Shown: positions 8,751 to 16,886, counted from the first letter of the stretch. The stretch: DNA of 37,422 nucleotides from JACVRW01 sp034664005 (GCA_034664005.1 JAXDIL010000113.1:1-37422); one strand, 5' to 3'. Notes: generated by a model not told the origin, from the sequence alone. A program made the numbers and translations.

Positions 8751-9440
8751 ATGCCCGCGAACTTCGCCCCGACCAGCCTGGACCACGTGGCCCTCTGGGT
8801 TGACGAACGGGAACCCCTGGCCACCTTCCTCTGCGAGCACCTCGGCATGCACGTGATCGAGGAGACCGACACGTTCACGCTGGTGGGAATTGACGCCAAG
8901 CTCGGCAAGCTGACGCTGTTCGACGCCGACGGGCCGCGCCAGCGCGGAGCGCTCGAGCGGGTCGTGCTGCGCGTGAGCGACCTCGACTCCGTCGTGGAGT
9001 CGTTCCCGTTCGAGGTGGCGCGGCGCGGCGACGGCGTGGCCGCGTTCGAGGCGCCGGCGGGCCTTCCGCTCGGCCTCGTCGAGGCGCCGGGCAGCGACTT
9101 CGACCTTGACCACGTGGTGCTCGGGTTCGTGGACCCCGAGGCCGCGCTCGCGTGCCTGGAGGAGCTCGGCTTCGAGCGCCGCGGCGACGGCACCGCTTGC
9201 ATCGACGATCGCTACGTGCGCGCCGTGCGCGGCAACGCCGCCGACGGCGGGCGTCCGCTGCTGAACCACCTCGCGCTCCTCGTGGACGACGCCCGCGGAG
9301 TCCAGGACGAGGCGGAGGGCGCGGGCATGGAGATCGACGACGTCAAGGACGCGAAGAACACGTTCGCCGTCTTCGTGCGCGGCCCGGAGGGAGTGCGTGT
9401 GGAGTACGTCGAGCACAAGCCCGGCTTCGCGCTCGTCTGA
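8751..9440 (+). CDS. VOC-family protein with two glyoxalase-like domains
   Basis: A 229-residue protein with two vicinal-oxygen-chelate modules. The first starts at SLDHVALWV (about residue 9), the second at FDLDHVVLGF (about 120), with a further LNHLALLVDD and a C-terminal EYVEH, giving His/Glu positions typical of VOC metal sites. Such two-module proteins include extradiol-dioxygenase-like and glyoxalase-like enzymes; the substrate is not evident. I chose the ATG at 8751 because upstream in-frame codons extend into the preceding gene; GGGGG overlapping the previous stop may act in translation. Gaps of 10 nt before and 6 nt after place it firmly in the operon. Confidence 0.8.
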   Translation: MPANFAPTSLDHVALWVDEREPLATFLCEHLGMHVIEETDTFTLVGIDAKLGKLTLFDADGPRQRGALERVVLRVSDLDSVVESFPFEVARRGDGVAAFEAPAGLPLGLVEAPGSDFDLDHVVLGFVDPEAALACLEELGFERRGDGTACIDDRYVRAVRGNAADGGRPLLNHLALLVDDARGVQDEAEGAGMEIDDVKDAKNTFAVFVRGPEGVRVEYVEHKPGFALV

Positions 9441-9446
9441 ACGGTC

Positions 9447-10514
9447 ATGCCCGACCTGGTGGTGGCCGGGGCCGGGATGGCCGGGCTCGCGGCGGCTGCC
9501 GAGGCGCGCGGGCTCGGCGCCGAGCCGGTGGTGCTCGAGAAGCTGGACCGCCCGGGCGGCTCGATGCTGCTCTCGAGCGGGGTGATCTGGCGCCATCGCG
9601 AGTTCGAGCGCTTCCGCGACGAGTGCCCCCAGGGTGACGAGCGGCTCCAGCGGCTCGTCATGGAGCGCCTGGACGGCGACCTCGACTGGCTCGAGTCGCT
9701 CGGCGCGCCCGTGGTGGAGCGCGAGACCGGCAACCCGCTCACGAGCGGACGGCGCTTCGACCCCCGTGCACTGACGGACGCGCTGGTAGAGGCCGCGGGC
9801 GGAGTGGCTCTCCAGTCACCCCTGCACGAACCCAGTGAAGATCTTCCCCTGGTGCTCGCGACCGGCGGCTTCGCGGCGAGCCGCGAGCTGCTGCGCGAGC
9901 ACGTCACCCCCGAGGCGGATCATGCGTTCCTGCGCACGGCGCCCGGCAGCACCGGCGACGGCCTTCGCATCGGCACGGCCGCCGGCGCGTCGACGAGCGC
10001 CGGGCTCGACCAGGTCTACGCGCGTGCCATGCCGGCGCCCCCCGCGCGGATCGGCGAGCGCGACCTCGTGCGGCTCTCGCAGCTCTACGCACAGCACGCG
10101 ACCGTGACGAACGAGCGCGGCGAGCGTTACGAGACGCGCACCTGGTCCGAGACGGACGTCGCGCGCTGGCAGCTGCGCCAGCCGCGCGCGCGTGCCTGGT
10201 TCGCCGTGCCGGCGGCTCGCCTCGGCGAGCGCGTGCGCGAGCGCACGGTGGGGGAGATGATCGAGGCGGCCGAGCAGGCGGGCGGCCCCGTCCGGCGCGG
10301 CGAAGAGGATGTGGTCGTGGAGACCGTCGCGGGCGTGACCACCACGCTGGGAGGCCTCGCCATCGACGAGTCCGCCTGCGCGGCGCCTGGCCTGTTCGCC
10401 TGCGGCGCGGACGCGGGCGGCATCGCCACCGGTGGCTACGCGAGCGGCCTCGCGGCCGCGCTCGTGTTCGGCCGGATCGCGGCGCGCGCCGCGCTGGGGG
10501 AGGCGCCGGCGTGA
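9447..10514 (+). CDS. FAD-dependent oxidoreductase (fumarate reductase/3-ketosteroid dehydrogenase-like flavoprotein)
   Basis: A 355-residue flavoprotein. The N-terminal dinucleotide motif VVAGAGMAGLAAA with the Glu of VLEKLDRPGGS binds FAD. LATGGFAAS (mid-protein) and the C-terminal GADAGGIATGGYASGLA are signatures of the FAD_binding_2 family (fumarate reductase, KstD, tricarballylate dehydrogenase). It is short for the family (usually 450-560), with a reduced cap domain. It sits 6 nt after the VOC gene and 13 nt before the carboxylate-amine ligase. A short-chain or steroid-like unsaturation reaction is possible but unproven. Confidence 0.82.
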   Translation: MPDLVVAGAGMAGLAAAAEARGLGAEPVVLEKLDRPGGSMLLSSGVIWRHREFERFRDECPQGDERLQRLVMERLDGDLDWLESLGAPVVERETGNPLTSGRRFDPRALTDALVEAAGGVALQSPLHEPSEDLPLVLATGGFAASRELLREHVTPEADHAFLRTAPGSTGDGLRIGTAAGASTSAGLDQVYARAMPAPPARIGERDLVRLSQLYAQHATVTNERGERYETRTWSETDVARWQLRQPRARAWFAVPAARLGERVRERTVGEMIEAAEQAGGPVRRGEEDVVVETVAGVTTTLGGLAIDESACAAPGLFACGADAGGIATGGYASGLAAALVFGRIAARAALGEAPA

Positions 10515-10515
10515 C

Positions 10516-10520
10516 GGAGG
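10516..10520 (+). promoter_or_regulatory. Strong ribosome binding site fixing the ligase start
   Basis: GGAGG sits 7 nt before the GTG at 10528, which fixes this start over in-frame codons further upstream that lie inside the preceding gene. Confidence 0.75.
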
Positions 10521-10527
10521 AGCCCGC

Positions 10528-11628
10528 GTGAGCGAGGAGCCGGGGGTGGAGACGCTCCCGCAACACCGCTTCGGCCGGAGCGAGCCGTTCACGGTCGGGC
10601 TCGAGGAGGAGCTCCTGCTCGTGCACCGCGAGACGCTCGCGCTCGCTCACGTGGCCGACCATCTGCTCGAGAGCATCGACCTGCCGCGCGAGCGCGTGGA
10701 CCACGAGGCGTTCCTGGCCGAGCTGGAGGTGCGCTCCGAGCCCTCCGGCTCGGTGCACGGAGCGGTCGCCCAGCTGCTCGAGGGCCGCACCGCGGCGATC
10801 CAGGCGGGCGCGACGCTGATGGCGTCCGGACTCCACCCGAGCGCCGCGCTGTTCGACGTCGAGCTGGTCGAGACGGATCGCTACAAGCTGGTCGAGCGCC
10901 AGATGCGCGGCCTGATCAAGCGCACGCCGGAGTGCGCGCTGCACATACACGTCGGCGTGCCCAACCCTGAGGCGGCGGTGGCCGCCATGAACGGCCTGCG
11001 TGAGGTGCTGCCGCTGCTGCACGGGCTGGGCGCCAACTCGCCGTTCTGGTTCGGCCAGGACTCGGGCCTCGCCAGCTCGCGTTCGGCGGTCATCCGCGCG
11101 TATCCCGGACGCGGCATCCCGCCGGTGATGCGCTCGTGGGACGAGTACCTGGCGACGCTCCAGGCGGTGCGCGACGGCGGCGGCCCGACCGATCACACGA
11201 TGGTCTGGTGGGACGCTCGGCCGCAGCCGCGGCTCGGGACCGTCGAGCTGCGCGAGGTGGACGTGCAGACCAGCCTCGACTCGGCCGGCGCCATCGCGGC
11301 GCTCACGCGCGCGGTGGTGCGCCGGGCCGTGGAGAGCCCGCCGACGGAGTTCGCGCCGGACCAGGCGCTCCACTGGTCGAGCTTCCGGGCCGCCCGCGAC
11401 GGCCTGGACGCGGACGTCTACCACGACGGCGGCCCGGTTCCGCTGCGCGTGGCAGCGGGTCACGTGCTCGGCGCCCTGGACGGGGACGACCCGGAGCTCG
11501 AGTTGGTCGAGCGAATAGTCCGCGACGGCAACGGAGCGGACATGCAGCGCGCGATGTTCGATCGCGGCGGCATGCCCGGCTTGCTCCGTTACCTAGCGGA
11601 AGCCACTACGTGGCCGCTACGCGGCTGA
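10528..11628 (+). CDS. YbdK-type carboxylate-amine ligase (glutamate-cysteine ligase family 2)
   Basis: A 366-residue ATP-dependent ligase of the GCS2 family. The N-terminal FTVGLEEELLLV is the hallmark nucleotide/metal motif. HIHVGVPN (mid-protein), GTVELREVDVQTS and a C-terminal GNGADMQR region agree with YbdK/EgtA-like enzymes, which form an amide between a carboxylate and an amine (weak glutamate-cysteine ligase activity in E. coli YbdK). GTG start with a strong GGAGG. Last gene of the AKR-VOC-FAD operon; such a set might handle electrophiles using a low-molecular-weight thiol, but that is inference. The gene ends at a cluster of hairpins facing the convergent sigma gene. Confidence 0.88.
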   Translation: MSEEPGVETLPQHRFGRSEPFTVGLEEELLLVHRETLALAHVADHLLESIDLPRERVDHEAFLAELEVRSEPSGSVHGAVAQLLEGRTAAIQAGATLMASGLHPSAALFDVELVETDRYKLVERQMRGLIKRTPECALHIHVGVPNPEAAVAAMNGLREVLPLLHGLGANSPFWFGQDSGLASSRSAVIRAYPGRGIPPVMRSWDEYLATLQAVRDGGGPTDHTMVWWDARPQPRLGTVELREVDVQTSLDSAGAIAALTRAVVRRAVESPPTEFAPDQALHWSSFRAARDGLDADVYHDGGPVPLRVAAGHVLGALDGDDPELELVERIVRDGNGADMQRAMFDRGGMPGLLRYLAEATTWPLRG

Positions 11629-11676
11629 CGCCGCGGCGGCCGTAGCGGTGAGTGCTACGCGGCTTCGCGTAGCGCT
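11602..11676. terminator. Cluster of CTACG-based hairpins at a convergent junction
   Basis: Units: GCCAC-TAC-GTGGC (11602-11614), GCCGC-TAC-GCGGC (11613-11625), a longer stem CCGCTACG (11614-11621) with CGTAGCGG (11641-11648), and a perfect 8-bp stem GCTACGCG (11654-11661) / CGCGTAGC (11666-11673) with loop GCTT. The first two lie in the last codons of the ligase gene and the last in the final codons and stop of the sigma gene, so both reading frames double as terminator-like structure. No U-tract. Confidence 0.55.
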
Positions 11677-12614
11677 GCGACTGTGTCGTCTTCGGCGAGC
11701 CGGCGCAGGGCGCGGTCCTCGAGCTGGCGAACTCGCTCGCTCGAGAGGCCGAGCCGGCGGCCGGTCTCACGCAGGGCCTGCGGCTGCTCGCGGTCGAGCC
11801 CGAAGCGCAACGTGATCACGTCGCGCTCGGCCTCGGGAAGCGTGTCCACGGCCTCCCGGAGGCGCTCGTCCTCGATGCCTGCCACAACCTCATCCTCGAC
11901 CGACGGTCCGTCACCCGAGATCAGGTCGCCGAGGGCGGTGTCCCCGTCCTCGCCGACGCCCTGGTCCAGGCTTGTCGGGCCGCGGTCGGCGCGGCGGATG
12001 TCGGCCACCTCGTCGAGCGGCAGCTCGACGAACGCGGCGATCTCCTCCTCACTGGGCGAGCGACCCAGCTCGACGGCGAGCTTGCGCTCGGCGTCCTGGA
12101 TCTTGCGCGCCCGCGCCACGATGTGGACCGGAAGGCGGACGGTGCGGCCCGAGTTGGCGAGTCCGCGGCCGATCGCCTGGCGAATCCAGAGCGTGCCGTA
12201 GGTGGAGAACTTGAAGCCCTTGCGCCAGTCGAACTTCTCGACCGCGCGGATCAGACCGAGCATGCCCTCCTGGATGAGATCACCCAGCGGCAGTCCCTGG
12301 CCCTGGTACTTACGCGCGACCGAGATCACCAGACGCAGGTTGGCGTTGATCATCCGCTCCTTGGCCGCAAGGTCGCCTCGCTCGATGCGCTTTGCGAGCT
12401 CGACCTCATCGGCGGCGGTGAGCAGCGGGTGCCGGCGCGCTTCGTTGAAGAAGAGCTGCAGGGAATCCTCCAGCTCAGCCGGAGCGGCCTGGCGCGTCTC
12501 CGGCGTTTCCGCCGGACGGATCAGCTGATCAGTGGTCGTCTTGACTCCTTCGATTTCGATAGTTCGAGACTTGTCAAAAAGTATAGACACCGGCGCAAGC
12601 CGTGTGTTACGCAA
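11655..12614 (-). CDS. RNA polymerase sigma-70 factor, group 2 (RpoD-like)
   Basis: Up to 319 residues. Region 1.2 (SLQLFFNEARRHPLLTAADEVELAKRI is split here only by reading), region 2 with the core-binding and -10 recognition helices (NLRLVISVARKYQG, GLIRAVEKFDW, FSTYGTLWIRQAI), region 3 and region 4 helix-turn-helix (GRRLGLSSERVRQLE) are all present, as in group 2 sigmas close to the housekeeping factor. The longest frame starts with TTG at 12614; GTG at 12590 is another option. However, a TATACT box (12585-12580) lies downstream of both, and AAGGAG (12550-12545) sits 5 nt before an in-frame ACG at 12539 that would give a 294-residue protein starting TTDQLIRP. The true start is therefore uncertain. 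Divergent from the baeRF gene. Confidence 0.93.
   Translation of the reverse strand: MRNTRLAPVSILFDKSRTIEIEGVKTTTDQLIRPAETPETRQAAPAELEDSLQLFFNEARRHPLLTAADEVELAKRIERGDLAAKERMINANLRLVISVARKYQGQGLPLGDLIQEGMLGLIRAVEKFDWRKGFKFSTYGTLWIRQAIGRGLANSGRTVRLPVHIVARARKIQDAERKLAVELGRSPSEEEIAAFVELPLDEVADIRRADRGPTSLDQGVGEDGDTALGDLISGDGPSVEDEVVAGIEDERLREAVDTLPEAERDVITLRFGLDREQPQALRETGRRLGLSSERVRQLEDRALRRLAEDDTVAALREAA
12545..12585 (-). promoter_or_regulatory. Proximal promoter -10 and ribosome binding site of the group-2 sigma gene
   Basis: On the minus strand TATACT (12585-12580) is a near-perfect -10. A run GACAAG follows where transcription would start, then AAGGAG (12550-12545). These elements lie inside the longest open frame and argue for a start at 12539, where the codon is ACG. 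Confidence 0.45.
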
Positions 12615-12645
12615 AACAGCGCACGTCCGGGTGCGAATCCGCCAA

Positions 12646-12705
12646 CTGGGCGTAAACAGCCCAAACGCGGGCTAGAGGGGGATACCCGGAACGCCCACTA
12701 CTAAC
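12646..12705 (-). promoter_or_regulatory. Distal SigB/F-like promoter and leader with mutually exclusive hairpins
   Basis: GTTA (12705-12702), 14 nt, GGGTAT (12687-12682) on the minus strand form a possible distal promoter for the sigma gene. Downstream in its transcript three 4-nt blocks GCCC (12672-12669), GGGC (12662-12659) and GCCC (12651-12648) can form two alternative hairpins sharing the middle block. This is a switch-like arrangement, but the stems are short. Confidence 0.3.
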
Positions 12706-12733
12706 TAAGGCGCGTCTGGGTAAGAGTCCAGTC

Positions 12734-13864
12734 ATGCAGGTCAGCGCCCCCGGTCGCGACCAGCTTCGCCGCCTCGCCGAGCTGCGGGTCGATCGCCCGG
12801 TCATCCTCAGCCTCTATCTGAACCTAGACCCCTCGCAGTTCGCGACGCCGCCCGCACGCAAGACGTCGGTGCGGTCGCTCATCGACGAGGCCGACCGCCG
12901 CCTGCGCGACCGGCGCGGCCTCTCGCACGAGGACAAGGTCGGCCTGCGGGCGTCGCTCGACCGGGCCGCCGAGTTCCTCGAGAACGACCTCCCGACCGAC
13001 GGCGCGCACGGGCTCGCCGTCTTCTCGAGCGAGCCGGCCGGGCTCTTCGAGGCCCTGAAGCTGCCGCGCAGCGTCCCGAACCGGGTCGCGATCGGGCACA
13101 CGCCGCTGGTGGGGCCGCTCGCGAGGATCGCGCGCCGCGAGCGCTGGTGCGTCGCGCTCGTGAACCGCCGGGACGCCCGCATCTTCCGCGGCTCGCCCGA
13201 CGGCCTCCGCGAGGTCGAGAAGATCCGCGACGAGGTCTTCGGCCAGCACGACCAGGGCGGCTGGTCCCAGGCTCGCTACCAGCGCGGAATCGAGAAGGAG
13301 AAGGACGACCACCTCAAGCACACCGGGGACGCGCTGATGCGCCACTTCAAGCAGCAGCCGTTCGAGCGGCTCATCCTCGGGGGGCCGCGCGAGGTGGTCA
13401 GCGACTTCGAGTCGAAGCTCCACCACTACCTGAGCGAGCGGCTCGCCGGCCGCGTCGAGGTGGACGTCGAGTCCTCGAACGCGGACCAGGTGCTCGATGC
13501 CGCGCGGCCACTGATCGACGAGCTCGAGCACCAGCGCGAGCGCGAGGCGCTCGAGCGGGTCGGAGAGCGCGGCGCCGCGGGACTGGAGAACGTGCTGCCG
13601 CCGCTGAACGAGCGCCGCGTGGAGCTGCTCATCCTCGACGAGCAGTTCGGCGGCGTGACGGGGGTGCAGTGCCTCGAGTGCGGCTGGCTCGGACTCGAGG
13701 GCGACCGCTGCCCGGCCGACGGCTCCGAGCTGATCCAGCTTGAGGACCTCACGGAGGCGATGATCGAGCTCGCGGTGCAGCAGTCGGCGGAGCTCCTCGC
13801 GGTGAGCCACGAGCGCGACGCCCTCGAGGAGCACGGCGGCGCGGCGGCCGTGCTCAGGTTCTAA
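12734..13864 (+). CDS. baeRF/Vms1-like protein (bacterial eRF1-type domain with zinc ribbon)
   Basis: A 376-residue protein of the bacterial archaeo-eukaryotic release-factor-like group. The catalytic-loop region GGWSQARYQRGIEKE (about 175-189) takes the place of the GGQ/GSQ loop of eRF1/Vms1, followed by the conserved helix with HLKHTGDALMRHF. An eRF1 domain-3-like segment follows, and a C-terminal zinc ribbon (CLECGW, GDRCPADG, about 312-330) shows three clear Cys plus Asp. Vms1 proteins cleave peptidyl-tRNA on stalled ribosomes; the bacterial relatives are predicted to act on stalled or hibernating ribosomes. Start ATG with GGGTAAGAGT just upstream and no ribosome binding site, probably leaderless. 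Divergent from a sigma factor and followed by a BON gene. Confidence 0.8.
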   Translation: MQVSAPGRDQLRRLAELRVDRPVILSLYLNLDPSQFATPPARKTSVRSLIDEADRRLRDRRGLSHEDKVGLRASLDRAAEFLENDLPTDGAHGLAVFSSEPAGLFEALKLPRSVPNRVAIGHTPLVGPLARIARRERWCVALVNRRDARIFRGSPDGLREVEKIRDEVFGQHDQGGWSQARYQRGIEKEKDDHLKHTGDALMRHFKQQPFERLILGGPREVVSDFESKLHHYLSERLAGRVEVDVESSNADQVLDAARPLIDELEHQREREALERVGERGAAGLENVLPPLNERRVELLILDEQFGGVTGVQCLECGWLGLEGDRCPADGSELIQLEDLTEAMIELAVQQSAELLAVSHERDALEEHGGAAAVLRF

Positions 13865-13923
13865 GCGCGCCGGTCCGGGAACGGGTCGGGAAGAACCAAT
13901 TCGACGATCTGAAAGGACCGCAC

Positions 13924-14352
13924 ATGCTGAGGAAGCTTCTGTTTGGCGCCGCTGCGGCCGGCGCGATCTCGTGGCTCGCGAAGAACCAGGACACGGCCAA
14001 GTCCTACGTGCAGCGCTACGCCGGCCAGCTGAAGGGCGCGGCGGGCAGCGTGACGCCCGGTGCCGGTCGGCCTCCGGCCGAGGAGCGCCTGAACGACCCG
14101 GCGCTGGCGCGCAAGGTGGAGAGCGAGGTCTTCCGCGACAAGCACATCCCCAAGGGCCACATCTCGGTGAACGCCGAGTACGGCGTGATCTACCTCCGTG
14201 GCGAGGTGCCGGACGAGAAGGTGCGGACGGACCTCACGGTGCGCGCTCGGGCCGTGGACGGCGTGCGTGCCGTCGAGAACCTCACGCACCTGCCGGGCGA
14301 GCAGGCGCCGACCAAGGACGAGACCCGGCACGGCGCGCATATCCCCCACTGA
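13924..14352 (+). CDS. BON-domain protein
   Basis: A 142-residue protein. A short hydrophobic N-terminus (LLFGAAAAGAISWLA, about 5-19) may anchor it to the membrane. The BON domain spans about 60-125 (LARKVESEVF, ISVNAEYGVIYLRGEV, VRAVEN), a fold found in envelope and stress proteins that bind phospholipid. ATG with GAAAGGA 6 nt upstream. Follows the baeRF gene by 59 nt; that gap holds the ribosome binding site and no other clear signal. Function in detail unknown. Confidence 0.85.
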   Translation: MLRKLLFGAAAAGAISWLAKNQDTAKSYVQRYAGQLKGAAGSVTPGAGRPPAEERLNDPALARKVESEVFRDKHIPKGHISVNAEYGVIYLRGEVPDEKVRTDLTVRARAVDGVRAVENLTHLPGEQAPTKDETRHGAHIPH

Positions 14353-14377
14353 GCCGGTCGGCGCGGCCCGCCCCGCA

Positions 14378-14383
14378 TAGTCT
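14378..14383 (+). promoter_or_regulatory. -10-like box upstream of the ABC exporter operon
   Basis: TAGTCT ends 6 nt before the ATG at 14390, consistent with a leaderless start. No convincing -35. The intervening GGGGGA could alternatively be a ribosome binding site. Confidence 0.3.
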
Positions 14384-14389
14384 GGGGGA

Positions 14390-15352
14390 ATGTCTGACGC
14401 CGCGATCGAGACGCAGGGACTGGTCAGGGAGTTCAAGAAGGGCCCGCGGGCGGTTGACGGGATCGACCTCCGCGTCGAGCCGGGAGAGGTGTACGGCTTC
14501 CTCGGCCCCAACGGGGCCGGGAAGTCGACCACCGTGCACATGCTTACCACGCTGCTGCCGCCGACGGACGGTCGGGCGTGGGTGGCCGGCCACGACATCG
14601 TCGAGGACGGCCCGGCGGTGCGCCGGACGATTGGCGCCGCGCTGCAGGACGCCGCGCTCGACCCGTTCCTGACCGGCCGGGAGCATCTGAAGCTCCAGAC
14701 CGCGCTGCATGGCATGCGCGGCGCGGACGCGCGCGAGCGCTCCGACGCGCTGCTCGAGCGCGTCGGCCTCGTGCAGGCGGCTGACCGCCGCGTCGGGGGC
14801 TACTCGGGAGGCATGAAGAGAAGGCTCGACCTCGCGCTGGCGCTGGTCCACCGCCCGCGCATCCTGTTCCTCGACGAGCCCACCACGGGGCTCGACCCCC
14901 AGAGCCGCAGCGCGCTCTGGGAGGAGGTGCAGCGGCTCGCCAGCGACCGCGGCGTGACCGTCTTCCTCACCACCCAGTACCTGGAGGAGGCGGACGTGCT
15001 CGCCGACCGCGTGGGGATCATCGATCGCGGGCGGATCGTGGCGGAGGGCACGCCCGAGGCGCTCAAGGACGAGATCGGGAGGCCGAGTGTGGAGGCCATC
15101 CCGCAGGATCCGAACGAGCTTCCCCACATGAAGCAGGTGCTGTCCCGCTTCGGCGAGGCCGTGCCCGGATCGCCCAAGGGCGCGTCGGTGCGCCTCTCGG
15201 GCGGCGACAAGCAGCTCGCCGAGGTGGTGCGGGCGCTCGACGCCGAGCACATCGAGATCAAGGAGCTTCAGCTGCACGCGCCCACGCTCGACGACGTCTT
15301 CCTTGCGAAGACGGGGCGTTCGCTCGAGGGCGACGAGGCAGCCGCGGCGTGA
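14390..15352 (+). CDS. ABC exporter ATP-binding protein (DrrA-type)
   Basis: A 320-residue ATPase. Walker A GPNGAGKST (39-47), signature YSGGMKRR (about 139-146), Walker B ILFLDEP (about 159-165) and the switch region TTQYLEEAD are all present. The Met in the signature (SGGM instead of SGGQ) is usual in the daunorubicin-resistance (DrrA) subfamily. A C-terminal extension of about 90 residues is also typical. It overlaps the first permease gene by GTGA, so subunits are made in concert. Likely exports a drug, lipid or secondary metabolite; substrate unknown. Confidence 0.93.
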   Translation: MSDAAIETQGLVREFKKGPRAVDGIDLRVEPGEVYGFLGPNGAGKSTTVHMLTTLLPPTDGRAWVAGHDIVEDGPAVRRTIGAALQDAALDPFLTGREHLKLQTALHGMRGADARERSDALLERVGLVQAADRRVGGYSGGMKRRLDLALALVHRPRILFLDEPTTGLDPQSRSALWEEVQRLASDRGVTVFLTTQYLEEADVLADRVGIIDRGRIVAEGTPEALKDEIGRPSVEAIPQDPNELPHMKQVLSRFGEAVPGSPKGASVRLSGGDKQLAEVVRALDAEHIEIKELQLHAPTLDDVFLAKTGRSLEGDEAAAA

Positions 15353-16113
15353 ACCAGGTCCTGCTGCTCGCACGACGCTCGGTCGTGCGGACGCTGAGGC
15401 AGCCGGCGATGGTCGTGCCGTCGCTCGTGTTCCCGCTGCTGCTCCTCTCGATCAACAGCAGCGGCCTCGAGACCACCACGCGCCTCGCGGGCTTCCCGAC
15501 CGATTCCTACTTCCAGTTCGCGCTCGCGATCCCGTTCGTGCAGGGTGCGCTGTTCTCGGCGAACAGCGCGGGCACCAACGTCGCCAGCGACATCGAGAGT
15601 GGCTTCCTGAACCGGCTGTCGCTCACGCCGCTGCGGCGCATCTCGCTCATGCTCGGGCAGCTCACCGGCATCCTCGCGCTCGGGCTGATCCAGGCGCTGA
15701 CTTTCCTGGTGGTGGGCCTCGTGTTCGGCGACGGGATCGAGGCCGGGCCCGGCGGTGTCGTCGTGCTCCTGCTCCTGTCGCTGACGATCTCGCTCGCGTT
15801 CGGCGCGATCGGCGCCTGGGTGGCGCTACGTTCCGGCAACGGCGAGGCGGTCCAGGGGGTGTTCCCGCTCTTCTTTGCGGCGCTGTTCATCTCGTCGATG
15901 GCGCTGCCGCGCAACCTGATCGAGACCGACTGGTTCCGGACGGTCGCGACCTGGAATCCCGTCTCCTACATGCTCGAGGGGATCCGCTCGCTCGTAATCG
16001 AGGGCTGGGACGGCGAGGCGCTCGCGCTCGGCTTCGGCTGTGCGGGAGGCGTCGCGCTGATCGCGCTGGTGGCGGCGGCCTCCGCGCTCCGCACGCGGAT
16101 GGTGCGCACGTGA
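15349..16113 (+). CDS. ABC exporter permease 1 (DrrB/ABC-2 type)
   Basis: A 254-residue ABC-2 membrane protein with about six transmembrane segments. The ABC-2 motif region DIESGFLNRLSLTPLRR and the NPVSYMLEGIRSL element near the C-terminus mark the DrrB family. GTG start overlapping the ATPase stop by 4 bases; its own stop overlaps the next GTG in the same way. Partner of the second permease in a heterodimeric channel is likely. Confidence 0.9.
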   Translation: MNQVLLLARRSVVRTLRQPAMVVPSLVFPLLLLSINSSGLETTTRLAGFPTDSYFQFALAIPFVQGALFSANSAGTNVASDIESGFLNRLSLTPLRRISLMLGQLTGILALGLIQALTFLVVGLVFGDGIEAGPGGVVVLLLLSLTISLAFGAIGAWVALRSGNGEAVQGVFPLFFAALFISSMALPRNLIETDWFRTVATWNPVSYMLEGIRSLVIEGWDGEALALGFGCAGGVALIALVAAASALRTRMVRT

Positions 16114-16886
16114 GTCGCGGCTCGTTCGTGTCGGTGGCGCGCGCCGTCGCCTGGCGCAACATCCACAACTGGTTCACGAACCCGGCGCTGATCGTGCCGA
16201 GCATCCTGTTTCCGATGTTCTTCTTCACAGCGTTCGCGGGCGGCCTGTCGCGCGTGGACTCGATCCCCGGCTTCGACTATGGGGCGGGCTACACCACCTT
16301 CGTGTACGGCTTCGTGCTGCTCCAGGCCTCCACGTTCGGCGGCATCTTCACGGCCTTCTCGGTGGCGCGCGACTTCGAGTCCGGGTTCGCGCGCCGGCTG
16401 ATGCTGGGCGCCGTGAGCCACGGCGGGATCGTGGCCGGCTACTGGCTGTCGGCGATCGTGCGCGCGGCGACGACGGTCACGGTGATCACGACGATCGCGC
16501 TGCTCACGGGACTCGAGGTGCACGGCAACGGCGTCGACATCGTGGGCCTCTACACGCTCGCGCTCCTTATGAACACGTTCGCGATGCTGTTCGGCACGGG
16601 CGTCGCGATGCGGCTCCGCACGATGCAGGCCGGCCCGGCGATCCAGACGCCGGCGTTCCTGCTGCTCTTCCTCGCCCCGGTCTGGGTGCCGTTCGACCTG
16701 CTCACCGGATGGGTGAAGGCGGCGGCGTCGGTGAATCCGGTCACGCTCGTGCTGGAGGCGGGCCGCGGCTTCCTCGCGGGTGAGCCGGAGAAGATCCTGC
16801 CGGCGTTCGCCGTGGTGGCCCTGCTCGTGGCCGTCTCGCTGCTCTGGGCGCGCGGCGGCGTTCGCAGCGCAGAGCGGGCTGCGTAA
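16110..16886 (+). CDS. ABC exporter permease 2 (DrrB/ABC-2 type)
   Basis: A 258-residue ABC-2 permease, homologous in layout to the preceding gene: DFESGFARRLMLGAVSH and NPVTLVLEAGRGFL correspond to the same motifs, with about six membrane segments. GTG start overlaps the previous stop by GTGA. Two distinct permeases with one ATPase suggest an A2BC exporter. Confidence 0.9.
   Translation: MSRGSFVSVARAVAWRNIHNWFTNPALIVPSILFPMFFFTAFAGGLSRVDSIPGFDYGAGYTTFVYGFVLLQASTFGGIFTAFSVARDFESGFARRLMLGAVSHGGIVAGYWLSAIVRAATTVTVITTIALLTGLEVHGNGVDIVGLYTLALLMNTFAMLFGTGVAMRLRTMQAGPAIQTPAFLLLFLAPVWVPFDLLTGWVKAAASVNPVTLVLEAGRGFLAGEPEKILPAFAVVALLVAVSLLWARGGVRSAERAA

Noticed and set aside
12626..12645. tRNA T-arm-like sequence (GGGTGCGAATCC)
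   Set aside because: The stem pairs at only two positions, and no acceptor, D or anticodon arms can be placed around it.
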